NCBI RefSeq assembly: GCF_013372125.1
Contig: NZ_CP053826.1
Location: forward strand, 1,178,001-1,242,000
From: Campylobacter curvus
GTDB lineage: Bacteria > Campylobacterota > Campylobacteria > Campylobacterales > Campylobacteraceae
Direction: 5' to 3'
Length of the DNA: 64,000 nucleotides
Position 1 is the stretch's first letter; each line of letters opens with the position of its first letter. The position numbers were made by a program, and so were the translations under genes. Shown in pieces: positions 44,746 through 54,143 of the stretch. The notes below the pieces were generated by a model. The model ran no database searches. It was not told the origin of the DNA and saw only the letters and a list, made by a program, of their open reading frames with translations.

Positions 44746-46214
44746 GAGCTACATCCAGCATCATCAAAGAGTCTATAATCTGACCTATTTATATAGTAAA
44801 AGAATTTCTTTGTCTTTTTATAAACTAAAAGTATATTTTCTTTATCATCCTTGCTAAATATAGCATTTACAAACTCCTTAATATATATAAAATTTATATC
44901 AAAAAAATCTCTATAATTGGTTTGCATTTTTGCAAATAGATAGAATATATCAAAATAGATCTGCTCTTCGTTAGATAAATAATCACTAAATACAAATTCA
45001 TAATTATATATGATAATATTTGGATTTCTAAGGCAATCTATATCTATCATAATATTATCTATACAAAAATTTCCACTAGAAACTCCCATTTTCATATATT
45101 TTAAAATAGTACACTTTAAAATATTAAAAAAAATATTATCGTTGATAAAAAAACTTATTGGTTTAATATTTTGTGCAGTAGGGATTATGATCATGTTATT
45201 AATGTTTCTTGCCTTGCTAGTGTCATTTGCTTTATTAAATTTATTAACCTGCATTAAAACTATATCTTGCTGGTTAAAGATAAAAATAGGCTCAACATTT
45301 TTACTAATAATTTTTCGCATGAAAATATCATATTTATTTTTATTAAAAATCTTTAGCAAGAAATATCCATCGGCAATTACTTTAAATGAATCAAAAAAAT
45401 AACTATTTCCAATCTCTTCAAATTTAATGGACTTTATTGCCTTAATATCAAACTCATTAAGCACTTTCAATTTTACAGCTAATACAAAATTTTTAAAAGC
45501 ATATGTCGTATTTAAACAATATTTTATACTCTTTTTAATCAGTTTTTTAGTCTTTACTATTTTATCTGAGAGATCAACTCCAATATAGCGTGTATATTTA
45601 TGGTGCTCAAAGTCTTTAATCGGTATTATCCAGTTTTTGCCATACAAAAATTCTAAAAATTTTTTGGTATTACAAGGAATATTGACTGTACGTTCCATAA
45701 AATAAATTTTATCTAACGATTTTAAAAATTTATTTGGAATCATGTTTGATGATGAACGTGAGGCAAAAAAGTATTTTTCATTATTTTTATATATAGTTAT
45801 ATCTATTATTAAATTATTATATCTAATGGAAACACTACTTTCATCTGTTGAAATTTTATATATTTTAAAGCCATTTATTCTATCAAGTTTCCCAAGGAAT
45901 AAAAAAAGTTTATACCTCTCATACTCAAACATACCAAAATCTAAATCATTATCATATTCTATAAAGTTATTATCCCTAATAGCCCCCAAACAAGTCCCAT
46001 GTGTTATAAAAAAATTTATGCCAGTACTATTAAATAGATCAACTATAATCTCAAATGCATATTTTTTATCATCAAATGGTATCTTTTTACTACTATCCAA
46101 ACAAACAGCATTATCGACATTTATGATATATTTTCCAAATGTATCATACTCTTCGTATATTAAATTTGCATCCTTAAAATATATCGTATATAAATTTTTA
46201 AGATTATCGCTCAT
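44739..46214 (-). CDS. LicD-like phosphotransferase with an unassigned C-terminal domain
   Basis: Residues about 45-130 hold a LicD/fukutin-type nucleotidyltransferase motif: FFITHGTCLGAIRDNNFIEY followed by DNDLDFGM, where the acidic pair binds metal. LicD enzymes move phosphocholine and similar groups from CDP donors to sugars. The protein is 491 aa, about twice a plain LicD. The C-terminal 250 residues resemble, weakly, a kinase-like fold (SSGNFCIDNIMIDID, then YNYEF, where kinases have an Asp in the second motif); this is uncertain. With CMP-activated phosphonate made by neighbouring genes, it is a candidate phosphonate transferase. Confidence 0.72.
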   Translation of the reverse strand: MSDNLKNLYTIYFKDANLIYEEYDTFGKYIINVDNAVCLDSSKKIPFDDKKYAFEIIVDLFNSTGINFFITHGTCLGAIRDNNFIEYDNDLDFGMFEYERYKLFLFLGKLDRINGFKIYKISTDESSVSIRYNNLIIDITIYKNNEKYFFASRSSSNMIPNKFLKSLDKIYFMERTVNIPCNTKKFLEFLYGKNWIIPIKDFEHHKYTRYIGVDLSDKIVKTKKLIKKSIKYCLNTTYAFKNFVLAVKLKVLNEFDIKAIKSIKFEEIGNSYFFDSFKVIADGYFLLKIFNKNKYDIFMRKIISKNVEPIFIFNQQDIVLMQVNKFNKANDTSKARNINNMIIIPTAQNIKPISFFINDNIFFNILKCTILKYMKMGVSSGNFCIDNIMIDIDCLRNPNIIIYNYEFVFSDYLSNEEQIYFDIFYLFAKMQTNYRDFFDINFIYIKEFVNAIFSKDDKENILLVYKKTKKFFYYINRSDYRLFDDAGCSSC

Positions 46215-46217
46215 AAT

Positions 46218-48152
46218 TTACAAATCGACCCTTTCATTAAAAAATTGCTCTTTAAAAAATATATATGACAATATCTTTTCAACACTTTTATAGTCATTTT
46301 TGATTATTTGACCATAATTCATCTTGCTGTCATAGTTTTGTAGTATGCTAATTATAAATTTGTTAAGCTCTTTATTTGTACTAGCATAATAATACGATGC
46401 ATCCGGATATGGTAACTTTTTCTTATTCCATAAAATTTTATCAGGTATCTTTCCAATAAACGAATATCTGGATATAAATTTTGTAAAACCATTATGCATT
46501 TTATAATTTTCTGGTAAATTAACAACAAATTCGAGTAATCTAAAATCAAGGTATGGCAATCTTGACTCAACAGAAAACATCATAGAGTCTCTATCACCCG
46601 TATAAAGCAAATATGGTAAGCCATCTTGTAAAGAATAAATAATAGCATCATTCAAATTATATTCTTGATTAGCTCTATATCTGCGTTCAAAGTTATTTCT
46701 ATACAACATATATTCAAAAAGCTCATTTGATAGTTCAATATTAAACATATCTGTATGTTTTTTTAGTATCTTTTTATATAGAGTTTCAAATGTAAAATTA
46801 GACAAAATAGAATTTGAAAGCACTCCTTTCAGTATAGTTTTTAACTTCTTTATATCGCCACTTACGTATCTTTGGGCTTCTAAAATCTTATAAAATTTAA
46901 AAACTCTAAAAAAGTTAAACCAGTTATCTGTATATCCTGATAAAAGCTCATCAGCACCCTGCCCTTCAAGCACTACTTTAATATTTGATTCTTTTATCCT
47001 TTTATAAACGCTATATCCACTAAAACCGATACTAGGAACTGGTGCATCATATGCCCAAGTCTTTTCTCTATAAACTGATAAAAAAAGATCTAAATCATTA
47101 TAATCAGTAATAATTGGATTGTAATTAAAATTAGTATTTTTTAGAGCTTCTTGTATATCTTTACTTTCATCTATGTCGCTTAAATTTTTATCATCAAAAA
47201 CTGAACTAAATACATTAATAGGCTTTGTGCCACCAAGTAGCTCTTTCATTATGTGATAAATTGTATTGCTATCTAGCCCACCAGACAAGGTAATAGATAC
47301 ATCAACATCGCTTCTAAGCCTTATTTTCACCGCATCATATAAAATATCATAAAATTCATGACTATATTCCATCAGTTTTTTATTATCAACCCTATCATAA
47401 ACGTGCTCATGGTCATATCCTAATTCCCAGTATCGCTTAAAATCAAATTTAAAATCATAAATATTTGTCTCAATAAAATGAGACGATGGAAATTTAAAGA
47501 CGTTGTTAAATGAAGTATATTTTGTATATCCGCTAGAATCATTAAGCAATATCGCATGAGTTTCTAATGTATTTTCTGTTAAATCAACTACTGGCAACAT
47601 TTGCTTTATTTCAGAAGAAAAAATAATAAAATTATTATCCTCAAAATAATAAAGTGGTTTTTCCCCGATCCTATCTCTACTAATAACTATATTTTTTGTC
47701 TTTATATCGTATATAACAATAGACCACATGCCATTAAGCATAGACCAAACAGCCTCTCCCCATTTTATATAGGCTTTTAGCACAACTTCTGTATCTGTAT
47801 CTGTGTAAAATTCAAAGCCTAGATCAATAAGCTGTTGTCTTAACTCTATATAGTTATAAATTTCTCCATTAAAAACTATCCAGTATCTATCATTTAGATC
47901 ATTAGCTGTAAATGGCTGTCTTCCCTTTGAAGACAAATCAAGTATGCTGAGCCTCGCATGCCCCATAAAAAAGTCAAATTTTACCTCCGCATCTTGCGAT
48001 ACACTATCTAAATAAGTAAATTTATTATCCAAAAAAGCAACCAATGAGCTATCATCTGGCCCCCTATAACGTATGCATTCTATGGTTTTAAATAATATAT
48101 ATTTTTTAACAGGTTTTTTATTTTTATTTATAATTCCAACAATCCCACACAC
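46218..48152 (-). CDS. AsnB-type glutamine-dependent amidotransferase
   Basis: The protein has a class II glutaminase domain and an Asn-synthetase-type ATP pyrophosphatase domain (VSITLSGGLDSNTIYHI). The start is set by chemistry: the nucleophile Cys must follow the initiator Met. The GTG at 48150-48152 gives MCGIVGIINKNKK, whereas the open frame begins two codons earlier with TTG; AGGAGAG lies upstream at the right distance. It gives 644 aa. In glycan loci such enzymes often amidate a uronic acid; wecB and wecC supply UDP-ManNAcA here, so a ManNAcA amide is a reasonable guess. Plain asparagine synthesis remains possible. Confidence 0.85.
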   Translation of the reverse strand: MCGIVGIINKNKKPVKKYILFKTIECIRYRGPDDSSLVAFLDNKFTYLDSVSQDAEVKFDFFMGHARLSILDLSSKGRQPFTANDLNDRYWIVFNGEIYNYIELRQQLIDLGFEFYTDTDTEVVLKAYIKWGEAVWSMLNGMWSIVIYDIKTKNIVISRDRIGEKPLYYFEDNNFIIFSSEIKQMLPVVDLTENTLETHAILLNDSSGYTKYTSFNNVFKFPSSHFIETNIYDFKFDFKRYWELGYDHEHVYDRVDNKKLMEYSHEFYDILYDAVKIRLRSDVDVSITLSGGLDSNTIYHIMKELLGGTKPINVFSSVFDDKNLSDIDESKDIQEALKNTNFNYNPIITDYNDLDLFLSVYREKTWAYDAPVPSIGFSGYSVYKRIKESNIKVVLEGQGADELLSGYTDNWFNFFRVFKFYKILEAQRYVSGDIKKLKTILKGVLSNSILSNFTFETLYKKILKKHTDMFNIELSNELFEYMLYRNNFERRYRANQEYNLNDAIIYSLQDGLPYLLYTGDRDSMMFSVESRLPYLDFRLLEFVVNLPENYKMHNGFTKFISRYSFIGKIPDKILWNKKKLPYPDASYYYASTNKELNKFIISILQNYDSKMNYGQIIKNDYKSVEKILSYIFFKEQFFNERVDL

Positions 48153-48165
48153 TACCAATACTCTC

Positions 48166-48906
48166 CTAAATTTTAGACCAAATCAAATAACCACTCCTTA
48201 ATGCCTTAAATATTTCACGCAAATAAGAGATTATATATATACAAAATACAAGAATAAGTAAAAATTTACCAAAAAATATCAAGTAAAAAAGCCCAAGAAA
48301 CAATAATTGATTTCTCCATATATAAATAGTCTTTATTAAATTTACTATCCCTTGCTTTAAAGGCACACCAATAATGCGTAACATATCCTCATGATCATGC
48401 TCCACAGTGGTTACCACTTTTGTACCCCCCCCCATTTTTTTATCTACACTATTTGCTATTTTCCTAAAATACTCTACGAAATAGTAGAGCATGATGCAAG
48501 CCATGCTTAAATAAATAAAAATAACATCGGAAGAAAAAACAAATGCACCATATGCAACACTAAATCCAAGAGGTCCGTATTCCGCTGCAAAAAGCTCATC
48601 AGTGATATATTCATAATATTGTCCTAACTTGGAACATTGATTTTTAAGTCTAGCAAGCATTCCATCTGCATGATCTAAAATTTCAGCAATTTCAAATAAG
48701 ACTATCGCAACGATAAAAGAAATAGCCGACCCATACATAAAAAGCAAAAGATAAAAGACTGCTATTATAGATCTAAAAAGTGTTACTTGATTTGGCGTTA
48801 TATTTGTATTCCATATCGCCATAACAAATTCTTGTGCAAGAGGTCTTACTATGTAGCTATGTATTACTGTTTCTTGTCTAAATTTTCTTCTTTTTGGCTT
48901 TTGCAT
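48166..48906 (-). CDS. CDP-alcohol phosphatidyltransferase-family enzyme with internal poly-G tract
   Basis: The 246-aa membrane protein belongs to the CDP-alcohol phosphotransferase family, which moves a substituted phosphate (or phosphonate) from a CMP-linked donor to an alcohol. The motif D78-x2-D81-G82-x2-A85-R86-x8-G95-x3-E99-x3-D103 is complete except that the third Asp is Glu. Residues 157-162 are encoded over a run of nine Gs (minus strand, 48425-48433), which can slip. As read here the gene is in frame (ON). It lies next to the phosphonate genes, so CMP-hydroxyethylphosphonate is the inferred donor; the acceptor could be a lipid or a sugar. Confidence 0.85.
   Translation of the reverse strand: MQKPKRRKFRQETVIHSYIVRPLAQEFVMAIWNTNITPNQVTLFRSIIAVFYLLLFMYGSAISFIVAIVLFEIAEILDHADGMLARLKNQCSKLGQYYEYITDELFAAEYGPLGFSVAYGAFVFSSDVIFIYLSMACIMLYYFVEYFRKIANSVDKKMGGGTKVVTTVEHDHEDMLRIIGVPLKQGIVNLIKTIYIWRNQLLFLGLFYLIFFGKFLLILVFCIYIISYLREIFKALRSGYLIWSKI
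48425..48433 (-). repeat. G9 homopolymer tract (probable phase-variation switch)
   Basis: Nine consecutive Cs on the plus strand (Gs in the coding sense) lie within the CDP-alcohol phosphotransferase gene, encoding part of KKMGGGTK. Campylobacter varies surface structures through slipped-strand changes in poly-G tracts of about this length. Gain or loss of one G would truncate the protein at about two thirds of its length. Confidence 0.85.
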
Positions 48907-48915
48907 TTTTATATC

Positions 48916-49986
48916 CTAAATAAGTGAGTTGGATGCCCGCGGGTTATTTTTTATATTATCCAAAAGGCCTTGCATTTCTACTTCATCTATGCCGTAATCC
49001 TCAAATTTTACAGATATACCAAGCTTTTGAAACATCTTTCTTAGTGTCTCAGATGACAACTCTTCAAAAATCTCTTTTAACGCATTATCTATAAATTTAT
49101 ATTTACCTATCACTTTATCAACTAAATAAGGAAGAGTGAAACTGCAAGCTATACCGTGAGGAATGCCTTTATGAGTGGTTATATAGTAACTCATAGCATG
49201 AGCTAAGGCTGTTTGTGTATTAGAAAAAGCAAGCCCAGCATACATACAAGCTTTTAAAATTTCAGTTCTATACTCTATATTTTCTAAATCATCTATTAGT
49301 TTTGGTAAATATTTCATGATTAGTTTTGATGCTTTTATGGCGTAGTTGATAGTTATCTCGTTTGAGTTTTTATTCCATATAGACTCAAAAGAATGAGATA
49401 AGGCGTCAAGTCCGGTTTGTATTGTGATATCTCTGGGAACGCTTATAGTTAAAAGCGGATCATATATAGCTACTTTACTAAAAAGCTCTGGCAAATGAAG
49501 TGAATACTTTTTCTTTTCATTCATATCCCAAATAGTTGCCCATGGCGTTATCTCACTTCCAGTACCAGCCGTAGTCGGGATACAAATTAGCGGGATATGC
49601 GAGTATTCATCTGCTTTATTATTATTTTTAATTAAATTTGTTACAAATTTAGCCTCTTTTGTATAGTTGTAAATACTAAAAAATTTAGATGCATCAATAA
49701 TACTCCCGCCACCAATAGCTAAAATCATATCAAATTCATTTTTATGTATTTCATTATATATCTTTTCCAAATCTTTAAATTCTGGATGAGATTTTACGTC
49801 AGTAAAAATTTTTACTACGTTATCTCCTATTAAAGATTCAAGACGATCTTTAAGTCCTCTTTTGATAAACCCATTTGATGTTACAACTATTACTCTTTCA
49901 TTATTAATATAACTTGGCAGATCATCAAATTTATTTATTCCAAATACTATTTTTGTCGGCATATAATATGAAAAAGAATTATTCAT
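48916..49986 (-). CDS. Iron-containing alcohol dehydrogenase, probable phosphonoacetaldehyde reductase
   Basis: The 356-aa protein is a group III Fe-dependent alcohol dehydrogenase: MILAIGGGSIIDASKFFS (NAD(P)-binding GGGS, about residues 90-107), CIPTTAGTGSEITPWAT, DALSHSFESIW and HAMSYYITTHKGIPHG with the iron-binding histidines. Coupled to PEP mutase and phosphonopyruvate decarboxylase, homologues such as FomC and DhpG reduce phosphonoacetaldehyde to 2-hydroxyethylphosphonate. That role is inferred from context. It overlaps the decarboxylase gene by 8 bp. Confidence 0.88.
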   Translation of the reverse strand: MNNSFSYYMPTKIVFGINKFDDLPSYINNERVIVVTSNGFIKRGLKDRLESLIGDNVVKIFTDVKSHPEFKDLEKIYNEIHKNEFDMILAIGGGSIIDASKFFSIYNYTKEAKFVTNLIKNNNKADEYSHIPLICIPTTAGTGSEITPWATIWDMNEKKKYSLHLPELFSKVAIYDPLLTISVPRDITIQTGLDALSHSFESIWNKNSNEITINYAIKASKLIMKYLPKLIDDLENIEYRTEILKACMYAGLAFSNTQTALAHAMSYYITTHKGIPHGIACSFTLPYLVDKVIGKYKFIDNALKEIFEELSSETLRKMFQKLGISVKFEDYGIDEVEMQGLLDNIKNNPRASNSLI

Positions 49987-51055
49987 AAATTTTATTCACC
50001 CTTACAGCTTCATATGGTGGTCTTGGCATCTCATCATCAACACCGCACTTTACATGTAAAAAATTTAGTCCATATTTTTGTGATAATTCAAGCATAGCTT
50101 GACTAAAATTTTTAACCGACGAAACAACCTCTTGATGCACATTAAAACCGCATGCTTTTGCTATCAAAGTATAATCAATATGTTTTTGATATGTATTTTG
50201 CCCACCTGTTGATTTATTTTGTTCGTTATCAAATAAAATATAAGTTAAATCAATCTCTTTTGCATATCTTCCAGTAGTACTTAGCCCACCCATATGCATA
50301 ACAAATTCAGCATCTCCCCCACATACAATAGCCTTTTTACCTGCTTTTGCAACACCAAGCCCGATACTTAATGCACCACCCATATTTCCTACCATATAAA
50401 AATTTTTAGTATCTTTCATTATATTATACATCTCTCTGGCAGTATTCCCAGTAGTTCCTATAAAAATCATATCCGAATGCCCAAACATTTCATTTAGTAC
50501 TATCAAAAATTGACTTCTAGGGGCATAGTTTAGGCTTAATCTATATTCTTCATCTAATAAAATTTTAGTAAATGTATCCTTTTTTATTATACATATAGTT
50601 TGTGTGTTATTGCAAAATTCTATTTGCGAAATAGCACTATCAATATCATCTTGATCTAACACTACATAATCATATCCATACGCATTTATTAGATCTGGAA
50701 GTTTTTTGGCTAAATGTTGATGCTGTATCTCACTGTCACCCTCTTTATATGTCCTCCAACTAGTCAATATAGGAAAAGCAATATTATATGGCTTTAAAAG
50801 GCTAGTTATGCAGCTCCCCATGTTTGTTAAACCACTTGATTGGATTATAACAATAGGCTTTTTACCAGATATTTTAAGCCCAGCAGCTACAGAGCAAGCC
50901 ACTGCTTCACTAGCGCATGGGAGGTACTCTATTTTTGGATTATTTATAGCTTCGTTTATTGGATATTTTGCAAAGCTACACGGCACAACACAGACGTGCG
51001 TATAATCTTTTAATATTAAAGATTTTATAAAATTCTTAGTATCTAATGCCATCAT
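49979..51055 (-). CDS. Phosphonopyruvate decarboxylase
   Basis: This TPP-dependent enzyme converts phosphonopyruvate to phosphonoacetaldehyde and drives the unfavourable PEP mutase step. The 358-aa single polypeptide has the N-terminal pyrimidine-binding region ([37 protein letters not shown], with the key Glu). The TPP-binding C-terminal region reads [20 protein letters not shown] and [20 protein letters not shown], ending in DNEQN. A closely similar family is sulfopyruvate decarboxylase, but the upstream PEP mutase settles the assignment. It overlaps both neighbours by a few bases. Confidence 0.92.
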   Translation of the reverse strand: MMALDTKNFIKSLILKDYTHVCVVPCSFAKYPINEAINNPKIEYLPCASEAVACSVAAGLKISGKKPIVIIQSSGLTNMGSCITSLLKPYNIAFPILTSWRTYKEGDSEIQHQHLAKKLPDLINAYGYDYVVLDQDDIDSAISQIEFCNNTQTICIIKKDTFTKILLDEEYRLSLNYAPRSQFLIVLNEMFGHSDMIFIGTTGNTAREMYNIMKDTKNFYMVGNMGGALSIGLGVAKAGKKAIVCGGDAEFVMHMGGLSTTGRYAKEIDLTYILFDNEQNKSTGGQNTYQKHIDYTLIAKACGFNVHQEVVSSVKNFSQAMLELSQKYGLNFLHVKCGVDDEMPRPPYEAVRVNKIYE

Positions 51056-52344
51056 CTAGTACCTGGTATAAGATCTAATATCTCTTTTATAGACAACAGA
51101 TCTTTTTCAGTCTCTAAACTTCTATCATTATCAAGGATAGATTTTGCAACATTTTTCATGCCTGGATATGCAGCACGTAGCATATGATTTGCATAAATAA
51201 CTATATTTACACCGGCCTTGCTCAGCTGCGTAGCGGTTATTTGGTTAAAGGATGTTGGCACTACAACTATCGGGATAGAGTTATTATGCTCCCTTAAAAT
51301 TTTACAAAACTGCAATATCTCATCAGGTTCTTTTTTTCTTGAATGTATCATAATGCCGTCTGCACCAGCCTTTATATAAGCCTTTGCCCTATTGACCGCA
51401 TCATCCATACCCTTATCCAAGATTAAGCTTTCTATCCTTGCTATAATCATAAACTCATCAGTTATCTTTGCTCTTTTGCCCATTTGTATTTTATCTGAGA
51501 AATTTTCAATGCTGTCTTGCGACTGAACCACATCATTTCCAAAAAGAGAATTTTTCTTTAATCCTATCTTGTCTTCAATTATCACAGCACTAACACCCAG
51601 TCTTTCTAATGTCCTGACCGTATAAACAAAATGCTCTGCTATACCACCAGTATCTGCATCATAGATCATAGGCTTTGTGGTAACCTCAAAAATTTCATTT
51701 AATGTATTTGTTCTGCTTGTTATATCAACAGCTTCTATATCTGGCTTACCTTTTGATGTAGAGTCTGTTAAAGAGCTACTCCACATCCCATCATAATATA
51801 CACCATTATCACCAACTATATTTTCTACTATCAACCCACTTAAAGCACTATGTGCTTCCATTATCCTAACCACCGGCCTAGCATCTATAAGCCTTCTTAA
51901 TGCTTTTCGCCTAATATCTGGGGTTGTGCCAATCTCTTTTAAAGCTTTATTCAAAAGTGTAGATGATATGCCATCGGTATATTCTGGCTCTATAAGCACA
52001 CCTCCCCATTTCGAGATAGTTTCGATAACTTGTTCCCTGGTTTTAGACTGCACTCCATTTTTCCAGTCATTTCCATGGACTACAAAATCTGGCTTAATCT
52101 TTTCTAAATTTGCCCTGTAATCAAGCGTCTCTTGCGCAATTACCTCCTTAACGCCTTTTATATTTTCTACGACTGATTTTCTTTGCTCAAAAGTCATATA
52201 AGGAAGTCTTTTATAACTAGCTATAGCCTGATCTGTCAGCAGCCCAACTATCACATCTCCGTATCCTGATGCTATTTTTAATATATTTATATGACCAGGA
52301 TGTAGTAAATCTGCACTCATTCCTACATAAACTTTTTTATTCAT
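51052..52344 (-). CDS. Cytidylyltransferase-phosphoenolpyruvate mutase fusion
   Basis: PEP mutase makes the C-P bond (PEP to phosphonopyruvate). The 430-aa protein has two domains. Residues 1-135 are a HxGH nucleotidyltransferase: HPGH at 15-18 and the DGISSTLL motif at 124-131, as in TagD-type cytidylyltransferases. Residues 150-430 are PEP mutase: DADTGG (229-234, metal site) and the diagnostic [10 protein letters not shown] (257-266). The fusion suggests that the phosphonate end product is activated as a CMP conjugate, as reported for nucleotidyl activation in other bacterial phosphonate pathways. Which phosphonate is activated is not known. Confidence 0.93.
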   Translation of the reverse strand: MNKKVYVGMSADLLHPGHINILKIASGYGDVIVGLLTDQAIASYKRLPYMTFEQRKSVVENIKGVKEVIAQETLDYRANLEKIKPDFVVHGNDWKNGVQSKTREQVIETISKWGGVLIEPEYTDGISSTLLNKALKEIGTTPDIRRKALRRLIDARPVVRIMEAHSALSGLIVENIVGDNGVYYDGMWSSSLTDSTSKGKPDIEAVDITSRTNTLNEIFEVTTKPMIYDADTGGIAEHFVYTVRTLERLGVSAVIIEDKIGLKKNSLFGNDVVQSQDSIENFSDKIQMGKRAKITDEFMIIARIESLILDKGMDDAVNRAKAYIKAGADGIMIHSRKKEPDEILQFCKILREHNNSIPIVVVPTSFNQITATQLSKAGVNIVIYANHMLRAAYPGMKNVAKSILDNDRSLETEKDLLSIKEILDLIPGTR

Positions 52345-54143
52345 TACTTTCTCCTTGCGATAATCACGCTATATCTATTCATCATAGACCTAATACCACC
52401 CCTAGAACAGAAGGCATATGTTTTATACACTGTAAAGTCGTGCTTGGCAAGCATTTGTTTCCACCTATCGATCGTATACCACTTCTCTATAAATGGACTA
52501 TCAAACGAATACATCCACTTTCCTCTAAATTCCCAAATAGACTTCAAAAAGCCAATCACAGATATAGGATTTCGATCGCATATTATAAGCATTCCATTTT
52601 TTTCAACTAGATTATTTTTGATATTATCTATTGCAACATCTATATATTTGACATGTTGTAAAACTTCTATGCAGTATATAAGATCAAATTTTATATTGCT
52701 ATTGATAGTATATGTATCTCCAATAAAGATATTTTTATCATTATAGTAGTACGGGTCTATACCGACAATATTTTTATTTTCAAATTTACTATTAAATATA
52801 TTTATATACTTTCCTTTACCACAGCCAAGGTCTAGTATATTGTGACTATCCTTTATGTATTTGCTTAAAATTTTAATATAATTTTGTGCAGTATAGGTAA
52901 GCTTTGTATCTACAACATCATTATTAAATTTAAAACATTCGCCTATCCATAGATTGCTGTCTTCTATTAGTGAAAATTTATATTTATTGCTCTGCAAAAG
53001 AGCATCTATAAAAAATTTAACACTCCAATTTACTGCACTAAATGGAGCATAAACTCCCCAAAATGGCACAGAACCAGGTAAAGATCCCATTAAATCATTG
53101 CCTTCTTTAAACTGTTTTGATTTAATATAATAAAGCGTTTTCCTAGCACATAACAAATACTCGTCATCTTTGGTTAGTTCATATAGTTTAAATGATAAAT
53201 TTGCCCATTGCGCCAACCCAGTAATGCATCTCTCATTATTTACAGATTCGAATTTATCATTATATTGAGACGATAGTAAAAGTTCTTTGTTTATATTTAT
53301 TTCTTTTAATACATTAGTATTTTTCAGTAAAGAGTCTAATATATCGGCTCTTTGCGTATAAGTATAGTAATCAAACAAGCCCTCTAATACGTATATCATA
53401 GTATGTAATACATTTTCTTCATCTGCTTGAAATTTTAAATTATCAAAAAAGCCATTTTCTTTTTGACGAGATAAAACCCATGATATATTTTTATCTGCAC
53501 ATTTTTTAAATTCATCATTTTTAAATACACATCCTGCCTTGTATAATATAGATGCCACTCTCGAATAATAAGAATGCGGAATTTTATTAAAGCCATATGC
53601 AGTCCAACTCCCATCAATATCTTGCACAGAGCATAACCATTCGCAAGCCTTATACGAAGCTATTTTAAATTTTTCCTTACTATCCTTATCTATTTTTTCA
53701 TTTTCATATAACGCTATCAGCCCATACAAAACTTGACCGGTATCAAAAACTAGCTCTATGTCATTATCTATATCAGTAAATGCGCCATTATCTTTTTGAA
53801 CGCCAAGTAACCATATACCAGCCTTATAAGCAGATTCATAATATCTTTCATCTTTTGTTTTTTCATATACTTCAAGCATGGTAGGAATAATATAGCCGGT
53901 GGTCTCTATATAGCTTTTATCCCAACCACTTTTATAAAGATAAAATCCCCGAGAATATCCATCATCGCCCCCAGTCTCTTGAGCCTTTAATAGCCAATTT
54001 GCCGCCAACAGTATATGTTTATTATTTTCATATATATCTTCATTTCTAATGTATTTAAAAAATAGCAATAAACTACTAAAATTTTTAAAAACCGATTGGA
54101 GCAAAAATTTAATTTTTCTTAGTCTTATTTTTATATTTTTCAT
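52344..54143 (-). CDS. Fusion of alpha/alpha-toroid (prenyltransferase/cyclase-like) domain and SAM methyltransferase
   Basis: The 599-aa protein carries repeated helical units with QxxDGSW-like motifs in residues 45-390 ([53 protein letters not shown]), typical of alpha/alpha-toroids such as squalene-cyclase-like or glycoside-processing folds. Residues about 405-599 form a class I methyltransferase: DLGCGKGKY (438-446), GIDP (461-464), [16 protein letters not shown] methyltransferase in this position could cap a glycan end or O-methylate the phosphonate; the toroid might bind the chain. Both are guesses. One base overlaps the PEP mutase gene. Confidence 0.8.
   Translation of the reverse strand: MKNIKIRLRKIKFLLQSVFKNFSSLLLFFKYIRNEDIYENNKHILLAANWLLKAQETGGDDGYSRGFYLYKSGWDKSYIETTGYIIPTMLEVYEKTKDERYYESAYKAGIWLLGVQKDNGAFTDIDNDIELVFDTGQVLYGLIALYENEKIDKDSKEKFKIASYKACEWLCSVQDIDGSWTAYGFNKIPHSYYSRVASILYKAGCVFKNDEFKKCADKNISWVLSRQKENGFFDNLKFQADEENVLHTMIYVLEGLFDYYTYTQRADILDSLLKNTNVLKEININKELLLSSQYNDKFESVNNERCITGLAQWANLSFKLYELTKDDEYLLCARKTLYYIKSKQFKEGNDLMGSLPGSVPFWGVYAPFSAVNWSVKFFIDALLQSNKYKFSLIEDSNLWIGECFKFNNDVVDTKLTYTAQNYIKILSKYIKDSHNILDLGCGKGKYINIFNSKFENKNIVGIDPYYYNDKNIFIGDTYTINSNIKFDLIYCIEVLQHVKYIDVAIDNIKNNLVEKNGMLIICDRNPISVIGFLKSIWEFRGKWMYSFDSPFIEKWYTIDRWKQMLAKHDFTVYKTYAFCSRGGIRSMMNRYSVIIARRK

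Noticed and set aside
45010-46293. Long plus-strand frames opposite the LicD-like gene
   Set aside because: Very A+T-rich DNA yields long chance frames rich in Ile, Leu and Lys; the LicD motif on the minus strand is decisive.
48425-48433. Treating the G9 tract as a sequencing error
   Set aside because: The gene is in frame as given and reads through to a natural stop, so no correction is needed; length variation remains possible.
46218-52344. A C. jejuni-type O-methyl phosphoramidate pathway
   Set aside because: The PEP mutase and phosphonopyruvate decarboxylase signatures show C-P bond chemistry, and no homologues of the known phosphoramidate genes were recognised.
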